Below, piece after piece: positions 34,448-44,359 of a stretch of DNA of 64,000 nucleotides. The stretch's first letter is position 1, and every line of letters begins with the position of its first letter. The translations under genes were made by a program, and so were the position numbers. Source of the DNA: AP-15 sp963737145 (GTDB lineage Bacteria > Pseudomonadota > Alphaproteobacteria > ATCC43930 > CGMCC-115725); assembly GCA_963737145.1 (NCBI GenBank), contig CAVTRO010000001.1, positions 744,001 to 808,000 of the forward strand, in the 5' to 3' direction. The notes under the pieces are model-generated. The model worked only from the letters and a program-made list of their open reading frames with translations. It ran no database searches and was not told the DNA's origin.

Positions 34448-34602
34448 CCTCCTTCCCTCCGCACATGCAGCCCTCACCCCAGCCTCAAACTAGCTCGGGG
34501 ACGCATCGAGCGCGACGACATCTGCGGCGTCGGCCAGAGATTGGCTGCGAAGGTTGTGCAGCGGCTCAGGCCCTATATGGGCACCTCGATCGTGTCAGGA
34601 GC

Positions 34603-37347
34603 TCACTCCGCCGCCAATAACGGGGCCAGCGGGCTACCGGGTTTTTCCAGCTCGGCCGGGGCCCCCTGGTCGACCAAGCGGCCGTGTTCCATCACCAACA
34701 CGCGGTCAAAAGCTGAGGCGAGTCGGGGGCGGTGCAGACTCCACACGAGGCTGCGCCCGGCCAACTCGGCCTTTAGCCGGTCGAGGAGGGCCGTCTCCGT
34801 CGGCCCGTCGAGCACCGCGGTCGCATCATTGAGCGCCATCAGATCGGGGCGCTTGAGCACCGCGCCGGCGATGGCCAGCTTCTGACGCTGCGCCTCCGAG
34901 AGGCGAGACCCCCCGGTACCGACCGGATAGTCGAGCCCAACTTCGATCAGCGTGCGACGCAAGTCGAGCTCGTCGAGCGCCTCCGCGATGGCGGCGTGGA
35001 CACGCTCGCGACCGCCCGACTCGCCGCGCACAATCGTGCCGAACAGGACATTTTCCTGTACCGAGGCCGCCGCGTTGTAGCGCTCGGGGTCGAAGAACTC
35101 GACAGAGCTTTGCAGCTCTTTAGGCAGACCGGCGGCGAAAGCGCGCCGCGCCTCCAACAACCGGCGCTGCATCTCTTCGTCGATCAGGTCGAGCGGGTCG
35201 CGGGCGGCAACCAATTTGAACGCCAGCGACAGCAGGCGCTCTCGCGGGGGCTGCAGCAGGTTCTCGACTCCGGCTGTCTCCATCCGCTTGAGAATGCCTT
35301 CAAAGACCGGCAGATCGTCGGAGCTGATGAATGAGAACTCCTCGAACAGCATGTGTTCGGGGTGCAAACCGGTGAACAATTCGATCATCATCCGGGCAAC
35401 CCCAGCACCGACCTCGAGGAGGTCGTGAGTGAGCCGGACTTCATCGAGCACCCTTTGAACGTAGGCGCTTCGGGCGAGGCCGTCGCCTTCAAAGACCGGT
35501 CCGATCGGTGTGCCGAACAGCAAATTGGCGGAAACCGGGGAATTGGTGTTGTAGCGCTCCGGGTCGAAACGCTCAACGAGATGAGCAAGACCGCTGGCGT
35601 CGAGACGCTCGGCAAGCACGCGGCGCGCTGCGAGGACGCGCTGCGCCGCATCCGGCTGGCGATCCGGATCGAGCCGGCCACGCAAGCCGAAGAGGTGAAC
35701 GTCTTCTTCGAAGTCGACGAGACGCAGGACCTCGACCATGCGCAGCTCCAGCTCGGCTGGGCCGTCCACTCCCGCCTGCTGGTAATCTATCCAATCGGCA
35801 GCGATATCGTAGACGATGTTTCCCGACTTCTGCGCTTCCTCGATCTCGCGAGTGCGCGACCGTTCGCCAGCCGAGCCATCACCCGGCACCCGGTTCGGCC
35901 GGTGACGCAAGCCGAGCAACAGGTTGTCCCGCACGCTCGCTGAAAAGAGACAGGTGATCGGGCCCACGTAACCGATCCGCCTGCCGGAAACCGCCAACGG
36001 CACACTGTTGATATCGGTATCGCCGACCATGAGGCGACCGCTCGTGGGTGTGACAAGCCGGGAAAAGAGCTGAGGGACGAGACTTCTGCCGCTGTTGCTC
36101 TGGCCGACGATCGCCACATCGGTGCCGAGCGAAAAGTCGAAATTGACCCCTTCGAGCAGAGGGATGCCGTCATCGTCCACCAAACCGATATTGGCCGCGG
36201 TAACCTCGCCATGCAACGGCTCGACCTTTTCCGGCGCTTCGAGAAGCATGCGTTTGTCGAGCATGTCCGGAACCTGGAACTGCTCGACTACCTGCTCGTA
36301 TTTGATCGCCACGTCCTGCTGGTTCTGATAGAAGTCGAGCAGCTCCTTCCACGGCGATGACAAGTCTTTATAAGCCGCGAGCACCGCGACCAGCGCACCG
36401 AAAGAGAGCTCGCCCTTGATCACAAAATAACCGCCGATCAAAAAGAACAAAAATGGCGTCAGGTTTCCGATCAGATTATTGAGAAATTTAACGAAATACT
36501 TACGATTATAAATCTCGAACCGAATTTTGTAGATTTCACCCAGGCGTTCAGAGATATCGGCAAGTTGGTAAACGGCTGCGTCATTGGCGCGAATTTCGGC
36601 CCGCGTGGCGATCGTCTCGGCGATACGGTCCGAGAGCCCACGAACTTTGCGCACCCGTTCGCGGCCGAGCCGACGAATGATCCGCTGCATCTTGGGAATC
36701 AGATAACCCTGCAGGGGATAGAACGCGACAGCAGCGGCTCCGAGTACCGGATCCTGCACGAACATGAAGACGAATATCGTCAGCAATGTGCCGCCCTGCG
36801 AGATCGGCAGCGCGAACGCGTCGCCAATAAACCCGCCGACCGGTTCCAACTCTCCGGTCATCATCGCAATGACCTGACCGGTCGCGGTGCGGTCGAAATG
36901 GTGCAGCGGGAAACGCAGCACGCGCTCGTAGAGCTGGTAACGCAGGCGGCGCAGCATGCGCTCGCCGACCTGTCCTTTCTTTACGTTGAGATGCAATTTG
37001 AACCAGCCGTTTATCAAAACCAAAACAAGAAAAATGCAACAGAGGATCATAAGGTAAGGAATCTGATTAAAGTCCATTCCCAGGAATGCTTGCGGGAATC
37101 CCTTTCCGGAAATGGCACGATTGACAATCAGCTTGGGCAAATCGAGAGAATAGTAGAGGAACGGAAAAGAGAGCAGAGTGACTACGACCAGATAGATTTG
37201 GTCCCGCAGGCTGTACTGCAGGATGTAACCATAGATCGACGAAGCGAGCCCGTCTGTCTCGTGTTGCGGAAGCAGGCGACGCACCGCTGAGGGAAGCGGC
37301 GGCCGTAGCGATTTCAGGCTTGCCGCGATGGTACGGAGGAATCGCAT
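34603..37347 (-). CDS. ABC exporter with degenerate ATPase and a large repeated insertion
   Basis: The product is about 914 residues; the start is uncertain between ATG at 37347 and GTG at 37371. Residues 50-340 form the six-helix exporter membrane domain. The ATPase domain begins near 380, but Walker A is GQSNSGRS (Lys replaced by Arg) near 413. The signature is RLSEAQRQ near 814 and Walker B ends in LNDAT rather than LDEAT. The H-loop His (WSLHRPR) is kept. About 400 residues separate Walker A from the signature, against roughly 100 normally. The insert repeats the Q-loop region: SVRDNLLLG near 468, PVSANLLFG near 600 and SVQENVLFG near 762, the last two each preceded by FDPERYN. ATP hydrolysis is doubtful. 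Confidence 0.85.
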   Translation of the reverse strand: MRFLRTIAASLKSLRPPLPSAVRRLLPQHETDGLASSIYGYILQYSLRDQIYLVVVTLLSFPFLYYSLDLPKLIVNRAISGKGFPQAFLGMDFNQIPYLMILCCIFLVLVLINGWFKLHLNVKKGQVGERMLRRLRYQLYERVLRFPLHHFDRTATGQVIAMMTGELEPVGGFIGDAFALPISQGGTLLTIFVFMFVQDPVLGAAAVAFYPLQGYLIPKMQRIIRRLGRERVRKVRGLSDRIAETIATRAEIRANDAAVYQLADISERLGEIYKIRFEIYNRKYFVKFLNNLIGNLTPFLFFLIGGYFVIKGELSFGALVAVLAAYKDLSSPWKELLDFYQNQQDVAIKYEQVVEQFQVPDMLDKRMLLEAPEKVEPLHGEVTAANIGLVDDDGIPLLEGVNFDFSLGTDVAIVGQSNSGRSLVPQLFSRLVTPTSGRLMVGDTDINSVPLAVSGRRIGYVGPITCLFSASVRDNLLLGLRHRPNRVPGDGSAGERSRTREIEEAQKSGNIVYDIAADWIDYQQAGVDGPAELELRMVEVLRLVDFEEDVHLFGLRGRLDPDRQPDAAQRVLAARRVLAERLDASGLAHLVERFDPERYNTNSPVSANLLFGTPIGPVFEGDGLARSAYVQRVLDEVRLTHDLLEVGAGVARMMIELFTGLHPEHMLFEEFSFISSDDLPVFEGILKRMETAGVENLLQPPRERLLSLAFKLVAARDPLDLIDEEMQRRLLEARRAFAAGLPKELQSSVEFFDPERYNAAASVQENVLFGTIVRGESGGRERVHAAIAEALDELDLRRTLIEVGLDYPVGTGGSRLSEAQRQKLAIAGAVLKRPDLMALNDATAVLDGPTETALLDRLKAELAGRSLVWSLHRPRLASAFDRVLVMEHGRLVDQGAPAELEKPGSPLAPLLAAE

Positions 37348-37592
37348 GAGCTGCTCTCTAGTCTTCGGCACGACGGGGCGGTCCGGCTTCGTGCATCACC
37401 GCCGGCCAATCGACGCTAGTTCCTGGCAAATAGTGGCATGGCCGTATGCGCGGGAGAGGTGCCGAGGCATCTCCGCAGGAATTGATCACGTTCCGCGTTC
37501 GCAGGCGCGAGCAGCGGTCCCAGCCGGAACCTTTTGCCGGCGTTGCGCGTCCTATTTCGTGAGTTGCGAATTGCTTTCTAGGCTTGCCTGAA

Positions 37593-39149
37593 ATGACCGT
37601 CAGCCGTATCCGACAGAGCCTGACCGGCGCGATCTGGGCCGCTCTGATCCTCGCTCCCGCATTAGGCAGTGCCCAACCGGCGGGCGATACCGGTCCGAAA
37701 GGCGGCTCAAATCTCACGCGACAGACCCAGAATGAGATCGACATTGCGCTGCCGAGTCTCGCGCCGCTTGTCGAGCGCGTCATGCCAGCTGTCGTCAACA
37801 TTTCAGTCGAGTTGAAGGAACAGGCGGCGGCCCAGGGCGACGAAGATACAGGAAACCAGAGTGCCTCGCCACTCGGGCCGAGCGGCACGCCTTTCGACCA
37901 GTTCCTCAAGCGCTTTTTCGAACAACCGTTCCAATCCCGCAATCCCGCGGAAAAAATTGTGGCGCTCGGCTCCGGGTTCATCATCGACCCCGCCGGTTAC
38001 ATTGTAACCAACAACCATGTCGTCGCCAACGCCGACAAGGTGACCGTGATCTTTCACGACAACAGCCGGCACACGGCCAAGGTGCTCGGACGCGACGAGA
38101 AAACCGACATCGCCCTCCTCAAGATCGACAGCAGTCAAAAGCTTCCCTACGTGGCGTGGGGGAACAGCGATGACGCCAAGGTCGGCGATTGGGTGGTCGC
38201 GGTCGGCAACCCGTTCGGGCTCGGCGGCTCGGTTACCGCCGGGATCATCTCCGCGCTTGGCCGCGACATCAATGAGGGCCCCTACGATGATTTCCTGCAG
38301 ATCGACGCGCCGATCAACCGCGGCAACTCCGGCGGACCGACCTTCAACCTGCACGGCCAGGTGATCGGCATCAATACCGCGATTTATTCGCCTTCGGGCG
38401 GCTCGGTCGGAATCGGCTTTGCCGTTCCTTCGAACATTGCCAAGCATGTAGTCGTCCAGCTCAGGGAGCATGGGCACGTAACCTGGGGCTGGCTCGGCGT
38501 AGCCATTCAGAACGTCACGCCGGCAATCGCCAAGAGCCTTGGCCTCGACCCCGACCACCCGACCGGCGCGTTGGTCGCCTCGGTTACCCCGGACAGCCCG
38601 GCCGCTCGGGCCGGCATCAAGCAAGGCGACGTGATCACCGCCGCAGGCGACCACGAAATAAAATCCGTGCACGACCTCCCGCGCCTTGTCGCGTCCACGC
38701 CGGTCGGCAGCAAGGTCCAGCTGACGATCACGCGCGACGGAAACCAAAAAACTGTCGAGGCCCAGATCGGTGAGATGCCGCAGAACGTCGGTTCTGCAAA
38801 CTCCGAGCCTGCGCAGCCAGGCAGCGGCAAAGCCGCCAATGCGCTCGGCATGGAGCTCCTCCCGCTCGATCCGCAGCTGCGCAAGGAATTGAAGGTGCCG
38901 AAGGACCTGAACGGCGTGGTCGTCGGCCAGGTCGCAAACGGCAGCCCGGCGGGAGAGCTGGGGATTCGGCCGAGCGACGTGATCGTCTCGGTGGACCAAA
39001 AACCGGTGACTACTCCCGAGAGTGCCGCAACTCAATTGAAGCAGGCGGCGGCTCACGGGGATGTGCTGTTGCTGCTCAACCGCCACGGGATGAGCCAGTT
39101 CGTCGGCTTGTCGGTCCAGAACAACGGAACGGCAGGCAGCGGCCGCTAA
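37593..39149 (+). CDS. degP: DegP/HtrA-type periplasmic serine protease
   Basis: The ATG at 37593 begins a signal peptide (LTGAIWAALILAPALGSAQ) and a protein of 518 residues. The trypsin-like domain has the triad His in TNNHVV, Asp in KTDIALL and Ser in GNSGGP. Two PDZ domains follow, at about residues 285-375 and 410-500. The acidic GTPFDQFLKRFFEQPF segment is the usual regulatory loop of Do-like proteases. Its role is to degrade or refold damaged envelope proteins. It is divergent from the ABC exporter gene; the 245 bases between them should hold both promoters. The exact paralogue name (degP, degQ or mucD) cannot be decided. Confidence 0.92.
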   Translation: MTVSRIRQSLTGAIWAALILAPALGSAQPAGDTGPKGGSNLTRQTQNEIDIALPSLAPLVERVMPAVVNISVELKEQAAAQGDEDTGNQSASPLGPSGTPFDQFLKRFFEQPFQSRNPAEKIVALGSGFIIDPAGYIVTNNHVVANADKVTVIFHDNSRHTAKVLGRDEKTDIALLKIDSSQKLPYVAWGNSDDAKVGDWVVAVGNPFGLGGSVTAGIISALGRDINEGPYDDFLQIDAPINRGNSGGPTFNLHGQVIGINTAIYSPSGGSVGIGFAVPSNIAKHVVVQLREHGHVTWGWLGVAIQNVTPAIAKSLGLDPDHPTGALVASVTPDSPAARAGIKQGDVITAAGDHEIKSVHDLPRLVASTPVGSKVQLTITRDGNQKTVEAQIGEMPQNVGSANSEPAQPGSGKAANALGMELLPLDPQLRKELKVPKDLNGVVVGQVANGSPAGELGIRPSDVIVSVDQKPVTTPESAATQLKQAAAHGDVLLLLNRHGMSQFVGLSVQNNGTAGSGR

Positions 39150-39492
39150 ATCAGCGACTATCTCGCTGCTGCCATTCCCGGCAGCGCTGCGCGCCTCGGC
39201 GAGGTAAAAGGGCAATCACATCGCTTCAAATCACGTTAAAAAGCCGGATTGCCCTATCCCGAGCGAGCCAAATTGCCATATATTGTGCCGCTCGTCGTAT
39301 TGCCGCCATTTCTATGGTAAATGATTGGACAGCAAAATCCTTTTCTGTTTGCGCCGCGCAATCACTTGACAGTTGCAAGAGAACCGCGCGAGTCTACTAG
39401 ACGGCTTCGCTCGCCCCTGCTATTATTAGTGGCGTGACGCCAGCCGCGCGCGGCCGCTTAGTGCCGCGCGCGTTAACAAGTTCCAGTTCGAA
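39150..39492. other. 343-base intergenic region ahead of the sugar transferase
   Basis: AGGGCAATC (39209-39217) pairs with GATTGCCCT (39247-39255) around a 29-base loop, possibly the end of the protease transcript, though without a T-run. The right half is AT-richer and probably carries the promoter of the polysaccharide cluster. I found no convincing sigma-54 promoter. Confidence 0.4.
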
Positions 39493-40902
39493 ATGCAGCT
39501 CAGACTTTTCCGACATTTCGTTCCGGTTTCGGTCGTGCTTCTCGCATCATCGGATACCTTGTTGATTACTGGTGCATTTTATCAGCTCTTGTCCAGCTCA
39601 GAGGTTGGTACACCCATAGTTCTCGGCGCGTCCAGCTTCAGCGCTCAATTCTCCGCCGGATTATCCGTTGCCACTGTGACCACGATGCTTTCCGTCGGAT
39701 TGTATGGACAGCAAAGTTTTATGGATTTCCGACTCCTGTTCAGCAAAATAGTTGTCGCCTCGGTACTTGTATTGATGCTTGTCTCGCTTTCGGCCACATA
39801 TTGGCATGAAGGCCTTGATCAACTGACCGACTTCGTCAATTTTCCGCTGAAGGCGACGTTGATCTGGCTGGTCTGCGTGTCGGTAACGCGCGGAACGTTT
39901 TCGGTGACGCTTGGGCGCGGTCTGCTGAAACGGCGCGTGCTTGTGCTGGGCAACGGCACGCAGGCGGCGCGAATCGCCAAGCTCGTCGAAACCGGGCACA
40001 ATGAACATTTTATACCGGTGTCTTTCGTTGACCTGCCCGACCGGACCACTCAACATCGCACGGAAACCCTCGACTGGTCGGCTGCCGAGACGGACGGCCT
40101 GTTGGAAATGGGTTGCCGGTTGGGCGCGAGCGAAATCGTCGTGGCGGCCGATGATCGACGCGGGCTGCCGGTGCGCGAACTGCTGCACTGCAAACTTGCC
40201 GGCATCAAGGTCACCGATTTTCTCGATTTCTGGGAGCGCGAGACCAGGACTGTCGATCTTGAGGCGCTCAAGCCGAGCTGGTTCTTTTACTCGGACGGTT
40301 TCCGATGCGGTCCGGTCGACGAATTTCTGAAGCGGGCCTTCGACATCGTCGTGAGCTCGAGCGTACTGGCTCTGACACTGCCGCTGCTGGCATTGACGGC
40401 GTGTTTGATCAAGCTCGAGAGCCCTGGGCCGGTCCTCTACCGTCAAGAACGGGTAGGATTGCACGGTCGGGTCTTCACAATTCTGAAATTTCGCAGCATG
40501 CGGGTGGATGCCGAGACCGACGGCCGTCCTCGTTGGGCGGCGAAGTGTGATCCCCGTGTCACACAAGTTGGAGCGATCATCCGCAAACTGCGCATCGACG
40601 AGCTCGCTCAGATCCTGAATGTCTTGCGGGGCGACATGAGTTTTGTCGGGCCCCGCCCGGAGCGCCCGTTTTTTGTAGCCGACCTCGCCAAATCAATTTC
40701 CTATTATGCCGAGCGCCACTGGGCCAAGCCGGGGATAACCGGTTGGGCGCAAATCAACTTCCCCTATGGTGCCTCGACCGAAGATGCACGCCGCAAGCTG
40801 ACCTATGATCTTTATTACATAAAAAACCGAAGCTTCTTTCTAGATGTTTTGATATTGCTGCAGACCGTCCGAGTTATCTTCTGGAACCAGGGAGCGAGAT
40901 AA
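39493..40902 (+). CDS. PEP-CTERM/XrtA-associated polyprenyl glycosylphosphotransferase
   Basis: The 469-residue protein has several N-terminal membrane helices and a central nucleotide-sugar-modifying-like region (RRVLVLGNGTQAARIAKLV). The C-terminal bacterial sugar transferase domain includes KRAFDIVVSSSVLALTLPLL, RQERVGLHGR, KFRSMR, RKLRIDELAQ and FVGPRPERP. It transfers a sugar phosphate to undecaprenyl phosphate to start exopolysaccharide synthesis. The length, the KLRIDELAQ motif and the location immediately before prsK point to the TIGR03013-type enzyme of exosortase loci. The stop is only 4 bases before prsK, so the genes are co-transcribed. Confidence 0.92.
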   Translation: MQLRLFRHFVPVSVVLLASSDTLLITGAFYQLLSSSEVGTPIVLGASSFSAQFSAGLSVATVTTMLSVGLYGQQSFMDFRLLFSKIVVASVLVLMLVSLSATYWHEGLDQLTDFVNFPLKATLIWLVCVSVTRGTFSVTLGRGLLKRRVLVLGNGTQAARIAKLVETGHNEHFIPVSFVDLPDRTTQHRTETLDWSAAETDGLLEMGCRLGASEIVVAADDRRGLPVRELLHCKLAGIKVTDFLDFWERETRTVDLEALKPSWFFYSDGFRCGPVDEFLKRAFDIVVSSSVLALTLPLLALTACLIKLESPGPVLYRQERVGLHGRVFTILKFRSMRVDAETDGRPRWAAKCDPRVTQVGAIIRKLRIDELAQILNVLRGDMSFVGPRPERPFFVADLAKSISYYAERHWAKPGITGWAQINFPYGASTEDARRKLTYDLYYIKNRSFFLDVLILLQTVRVIFWNQGAR

Positions 40903-40906
40903 GCAC

Positions 40907-42949
40907 TTGCATCTCGACCTTTTCATCAAGGAGACAGTATACTCCGGATGCGCGTTGGCCTTCCTCGCGCTGATCGTGCTGATGGTCTTGCAGGGTCGGA
41001 CCAGCAGAGCCGGCCTAGCGATCCTGGGTTGCTGTATCGCTTCGCTGATCTGGGCGAGCGCGACCGCCGCCGCCGCACCGGTCGCCGCATTGAGCGCCTT
41101 GGACAGCTTGAGGCTTTCGGCTTGGCTGTTGTTCGCGGTAGTGCTCGTCACGATACGGGCCGGTGACGGCTCGGGTCTCGGGCGTGCCTACCTCCTCGGC
41201 GCAGTGGGCTTCTGCTTCGCAGCGATTTTCGATGATGTATGGACGCTGGTCGTCAATTCGGATGCCAAGGCCCTTTTTACCTCGCAGCTGCTGATCCGAA
41301 TCGGGTTTGGAGTCGCCGGGCTGCTGACGATCGAGAATTTCTGGCGCAACACGGAACCTGAACGGCGATGGCACGTCTGGCCGCTGTGCGTCGCGATCGG
41401 TGGGTTGTTCGCGTACGAGCTGTTCCTGTTTTCCGATGCCTTCATTACCCGCGGCCGCGTCGATGCCGGTCTCGCCCTTGGCCGCCCGATGGTCGCGGCG
41501 TTCATGGCCCCACTGCTCGCCTTGGCGATGGCGCGCAATCGCGAATGGCGGGTTGATATCCACGTGTCCCGACAGGTCGTGCTGCACACGGCGACGTTGG
41601 TTGCGAGCGGCTGCTTTCTGGTTGCGGTGGCCGTCGTCGCCATACTGCTGCGCGGGTTTGGCGGCGATTGGGGACTGGTGCTTCAACTCGCGATGCTGTT
41701 CGGCAGCATTGTTGTCCTCGCCACCGTTCTCTCGTCGGGGAGCGTCCGCCGCCGGCTCAAATTTCTGATCTCGCGCAATTTTTACACGCACCGTTATGAT
41801 TACCGTGTCGAGTGGCTGAAGTTCATCGAGCTGGTCTCCGAGCCCAAAGTCGGAGAGGAGCTCTCGGTCAGGATCATCCGCGCCTTGGCCGAATTCGTCG
41901 ACAGCCCGGCCGGGGTGCTGTGGTCATTGAGTCGCGGCATCGGCTATTATCCGACAGCGGCCTGGAAGCAGCCGATCCCCGATGACTGCAAGGTGCCGAT
42001 CGATGACCCGTTCATTGTTGGGTTCCGGAACGGCGGCTGGATTCAAGCCCGCAGCTCGCAAGCCGGGGCGAATACGTGGCCGATTGCTTCAAAGGCGTGG
42101 TTGGCCGTGCCTTTATCGCATCGCACGGAGGTTATCGGGTTCGTCATTCTCGATCGCGCAGCCCACATGATCAACCCTGACTGGGAGGCCTTCGATCTGT
42201 TGCGCGCAGCCGGCAGGCAAGCAGCCAGCTATCTCGCCGAGGAGCGCTCGACGAAGGTTTTGCGCGATTCCGAGCTGCTGACCGAATACAGCAAGCGCTT
42301 CGCTTTCGTAGTCCACGACATCAAGAATCTCGCGAGCCAGCTGAATTTGATCGTGTCGAATGCGACGAGGCATATCGGCGACCCGGAGTTTCAGCGAGAT
42401 CTGCTGAGAACCGTCGAGGATTCAGTCGCACGGATGAACAATCTTCTCAGTCAACTTAAGGCCAATGCGGCCCCGCACCCGCCTCGACTGCTCAACCCGA
42501 ACCTTGTCGTGAGCGCCGTCGCCGCGGAGTTCGCCGATGCTCCGGTTGCGGTTGAGGCCCGCGACGAAAGCGGCCCGTGCGCCGTGACAATCGACCCGGA
42601 ACGCCTCAGATCCGCTCTTACGCACCTCGTCCAAAACGCGGTGGATGTCTCATGTCCGGGCGATCGGGTGATCATTTCCTCGCACCGTTTTGGAACCCGG
42701 CTGTTGATCGAGGTCACCGACAATGGCCCCGGGATGGACGATGCGTTCGTTCGCGACGAGCTGTTCCTGCCATTCCGCTCGACAAAGTCGGGCGGTTATG
42801 GGATCGGAGCCTTTCAGACCCGCGAGCTCATCCGCATGGCGGGTGGTGATCTCGAGGTAATCTCTGAAAAAGGGTTTGGCACTAGGATGCGGATTATCCT
42901 ACCCCTGGTCTCAGAAAGAGAGCCGGCGAGATCCTCCGCCGTGATCTGA
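40907..42949 (+). CDS. prsK: XrtA/PEP-CTERM system sensor histidine kinase PrsK
   Basis: The start is taken as the TTG at 40907, giving 680 residues. Eight or more hydrophobic helices fill the first 280 residues, followed by a GAF-like domain (about 320-440). The phosphoacceptor His is in VVHDIKNLASQLN near residue 472. The ATP-binding domain has NAVDVS, DNGPGMDD and GYGIGAFQTREL. This layout and the position between the sugar transferase and a matching NtrC-type regulator identify PrsK. It would sense an unknown membrane signal and phosphorylate PrsR. The stop lies 5 bases before prsR. Confidence 0.92.
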   Translation: MHLDLFIKETVYSGCALAFLALIVLMVLQGRTSRAGLAILGCCIASLIWASATAAAAPVAALSALDSLRLSAWLLFAVVLVTIRAGDGSGLGRAYLLGAVGFCFAAIFDDVWTLVVNSDAKALFTSQLLIRIGFGVAGLLTIENFWRNTEPERRWHVWPLCVAIGGLFAYELFLFSDAFITRGRVDAGLALGRPMVAAFMAPLLALAMARNREWRVDIHVSRQVVLHTATLVASGCFLVAVAVVAILLRGFGGDWGLVLQLAMLFGSIVVLATVLSSGSVRRRLKFLISRNFYTHRYDYRVEWLKFIELVSEPKVGEELSVRIIRALAEFVDSPAGVLWSLSRGIGYYPTAAWKQPIPDDCKVPIDDPFIVGFRNGGWIQARSSQAGANTWPIASKAWLAVPLSHRTEVIGFVILDRAAHMINPDWEAFDLLRAAGRQAASYLAEERSTKVLRDSELLTEYSKRFAFVVHDIKNLASQLNLIVSNATRHIGDPEFQRDLLRTVEDSVARMNNLLSQLKANAAPHPPRLLNPNLVVSAVAAEFADAPVAVEARDESGPCAVTIDPERLRSALTHLVQNAVDVSCPGDRVIISSHRFGTRLLIEVTDNGPGMDDAFVRDELFLPFRSTKSGGYGIGAFQTRELIRMAGGDLEVISEKGFGTRMRIILPLVSEREPARSSAVI

Positions 42950-42954
42950 ACGAA

Positions 42955-44316
42955 ATGCCGCCCAATCCGAAACCATTGCTGCTCGTCGACGATGACGCGG
43001 GGCTTCTGCGCCAACTGCGCTGGGCCTTTTCGGACCACAAGGTGTTCCCGGCCGGGACGCGTCAGGAAGCGATCGATTTCGTCAAAAGGGAACCGATTCC
43101 GATAGCCATCGTCGATCTTGGACTGCCTCCCGATCCGGACGGAGCCTCCGAGGGGCTGGCGACATTGACCGAGATTCTCGCGATTGCGCCGGCGACAAAG
43201 GTCGTCATCGCGACCGGAAACGAAACTCGCGAACACGCATTGCGGGCGATCGCGCTCGGCGCCTATGACTTCTATCAAAAGCCGATCGACATCGAGGTGC
43301 TCCAGCTGATCGTCAGCCGGGCGGAACGAATGTTCGATCTTGAAGACGAGAACCGTCGCCTTGCCGAAGTCGCTCAAACCTCTCCGGTCGACGGCATCAT
43401 CGCGAGCAGCCCGGAAATGCTGCGGGTGCTGCGCAATCTGGAAAAGATAGCGCCGACCAATGTGACGGTATTGCTGCTGGGCGAAAGCGGTACCGGCAAG
43501 GAATTGCTGGCTCAGGCGGTGCATAAGTTGAGCCGCCGGTCCGGCGGGCCATTCGTGCCGATCAACTGCGCGGCGATTCCCGAGACCCTGCTCGAAAGCG
43601 AGCTCTTCGGTTACGAAAAAGGCGCCTTCACCGGTGCCCTGAGGCAGAACATCGGCAGAATCGAAAGTGCCGATCGCGGCACTCTGTTTCTCGACGAAAT
43701 CGGCGATGTCCCATTGCCGATGCAAGTAAAATTGCTGCGGTTCTTGCAGGACCAGATCGTTGAGCGGGTTGGCGGTCGAAAGCCGGTACAGGTCGACGTT
43801 CGGATCGTTTGCGCAACAAACCAGGACCTCGATCGCCTGATGGCCGAGGGCCGCTTTCGCGAGGACCTCTATTACCGCTTGAATGAGGTCACGGTGCGGG
43901 TGCCCCCGCTGCGCGAGCGGCTTGGAGATCCGGTGGTTTTGGCTAGCTTCTTTCTCCGGCGGTTCGCTTCGGAATACGGCCGCCCGGTTCGCGGCTTCGC
44001 CTCTGCGGCACTTGCAGCGATCAAGGACTACCCTTGGCCGGGCAATGTCCGCGAGCTCGAAAATCGAGTGAAGCGCGCGGTCGTAATGGCTGACGCCGCG
44101 CTGCTCTCGCCCTCCGATCTCGGCCTTTCGGCGCAAGGAGAAGAGCCGCAATCGCTTGGCATCCGGGCCGCCCGAGCCCGCGCCGAGCGGGAGGTGCTCC
44201 AACTCGCTCTTGCCCAGGCCGGCTCCAATCTGTCGAAAGCGGCAAAGCTGCTCGGGATCAGCCGGCCCACGCTTTACGATTTGATGCAGCAACACCAGAT
44301 CGGCCTCGATGCCTGA
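42955..44316 (+). CDS. prsR: PEP-CTERM-box response regulator PrsR (sigma-54 activator)
   Basis: The 453-residue protein has a receiver domain with phosphoacceptor Asp in AIVDLGLPPD near residue 54. A sigma-54 interaction AAA+ domain follows with Walker A GESGTGKE near 178 and the GAFTGA loop near 222, which is required to contact sigma-54. A Fis-type helix-turn-helix lies at the end (NLSKAAKLLGISRPTLYDLM). PrsR activates genes for PEP-CTERM proteins and exopolysaccharide through upstream boxes. It is translationally close to prsK and overlaps the region where prsT begins. Confidence 0.93.
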   Translation: MPPNPKPLLLVDDDAGLLRQLRWAFSDHKVFPAGTRQEAIDFVKREPIPIAIVDLGLPPDPDGASEGLATLTEILAIAPATKVVIATGNETREHALRAIALGAYDFYQKPIDIEVLQLIVSRAERMFDLEDENRRLAEVAQTSPVDGIIASSPEMLRVLRNLEKIAPTNVTVLLLGESGTGKELLAQAVHKLSRRSGGPFVPINCAAIPETLLESELFGYEKGAFTGALRQNIGRIESADRGTLFLDEIGDVPLPMQVKLLRFLQDQIVERVGGRKPVQVDVRIVCATNQDLDRLMAEGRFREDLYYRLNEVTVRVPPLRERLGDPVVLASFFLRRFASEYGRPVRGFASAALAAIKDYPWPGNVRELENRVKRAVVMADAALLSPSDLGLSAQGEEPQSLGIRAARARAEREVLQLALAQAGSNLSKAAKLLGISRPTLYDLMQQHQIGLDA

Positions 44317-44359
44317 GGGTGATTTGGGCGTGACGGTGGTTTGCAGGAAAGGGAACGCA

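Noticed and set aside
39150..39492. Sigma-54 promoter expected ahead of the PrsR-controlled cluster
   Set aside because: No GG-N10-GC pair with the right flanks was found here; TTGACAGTTGC near 39367 does not have the required spacing. Similar words near 63950 also failed on spacing.
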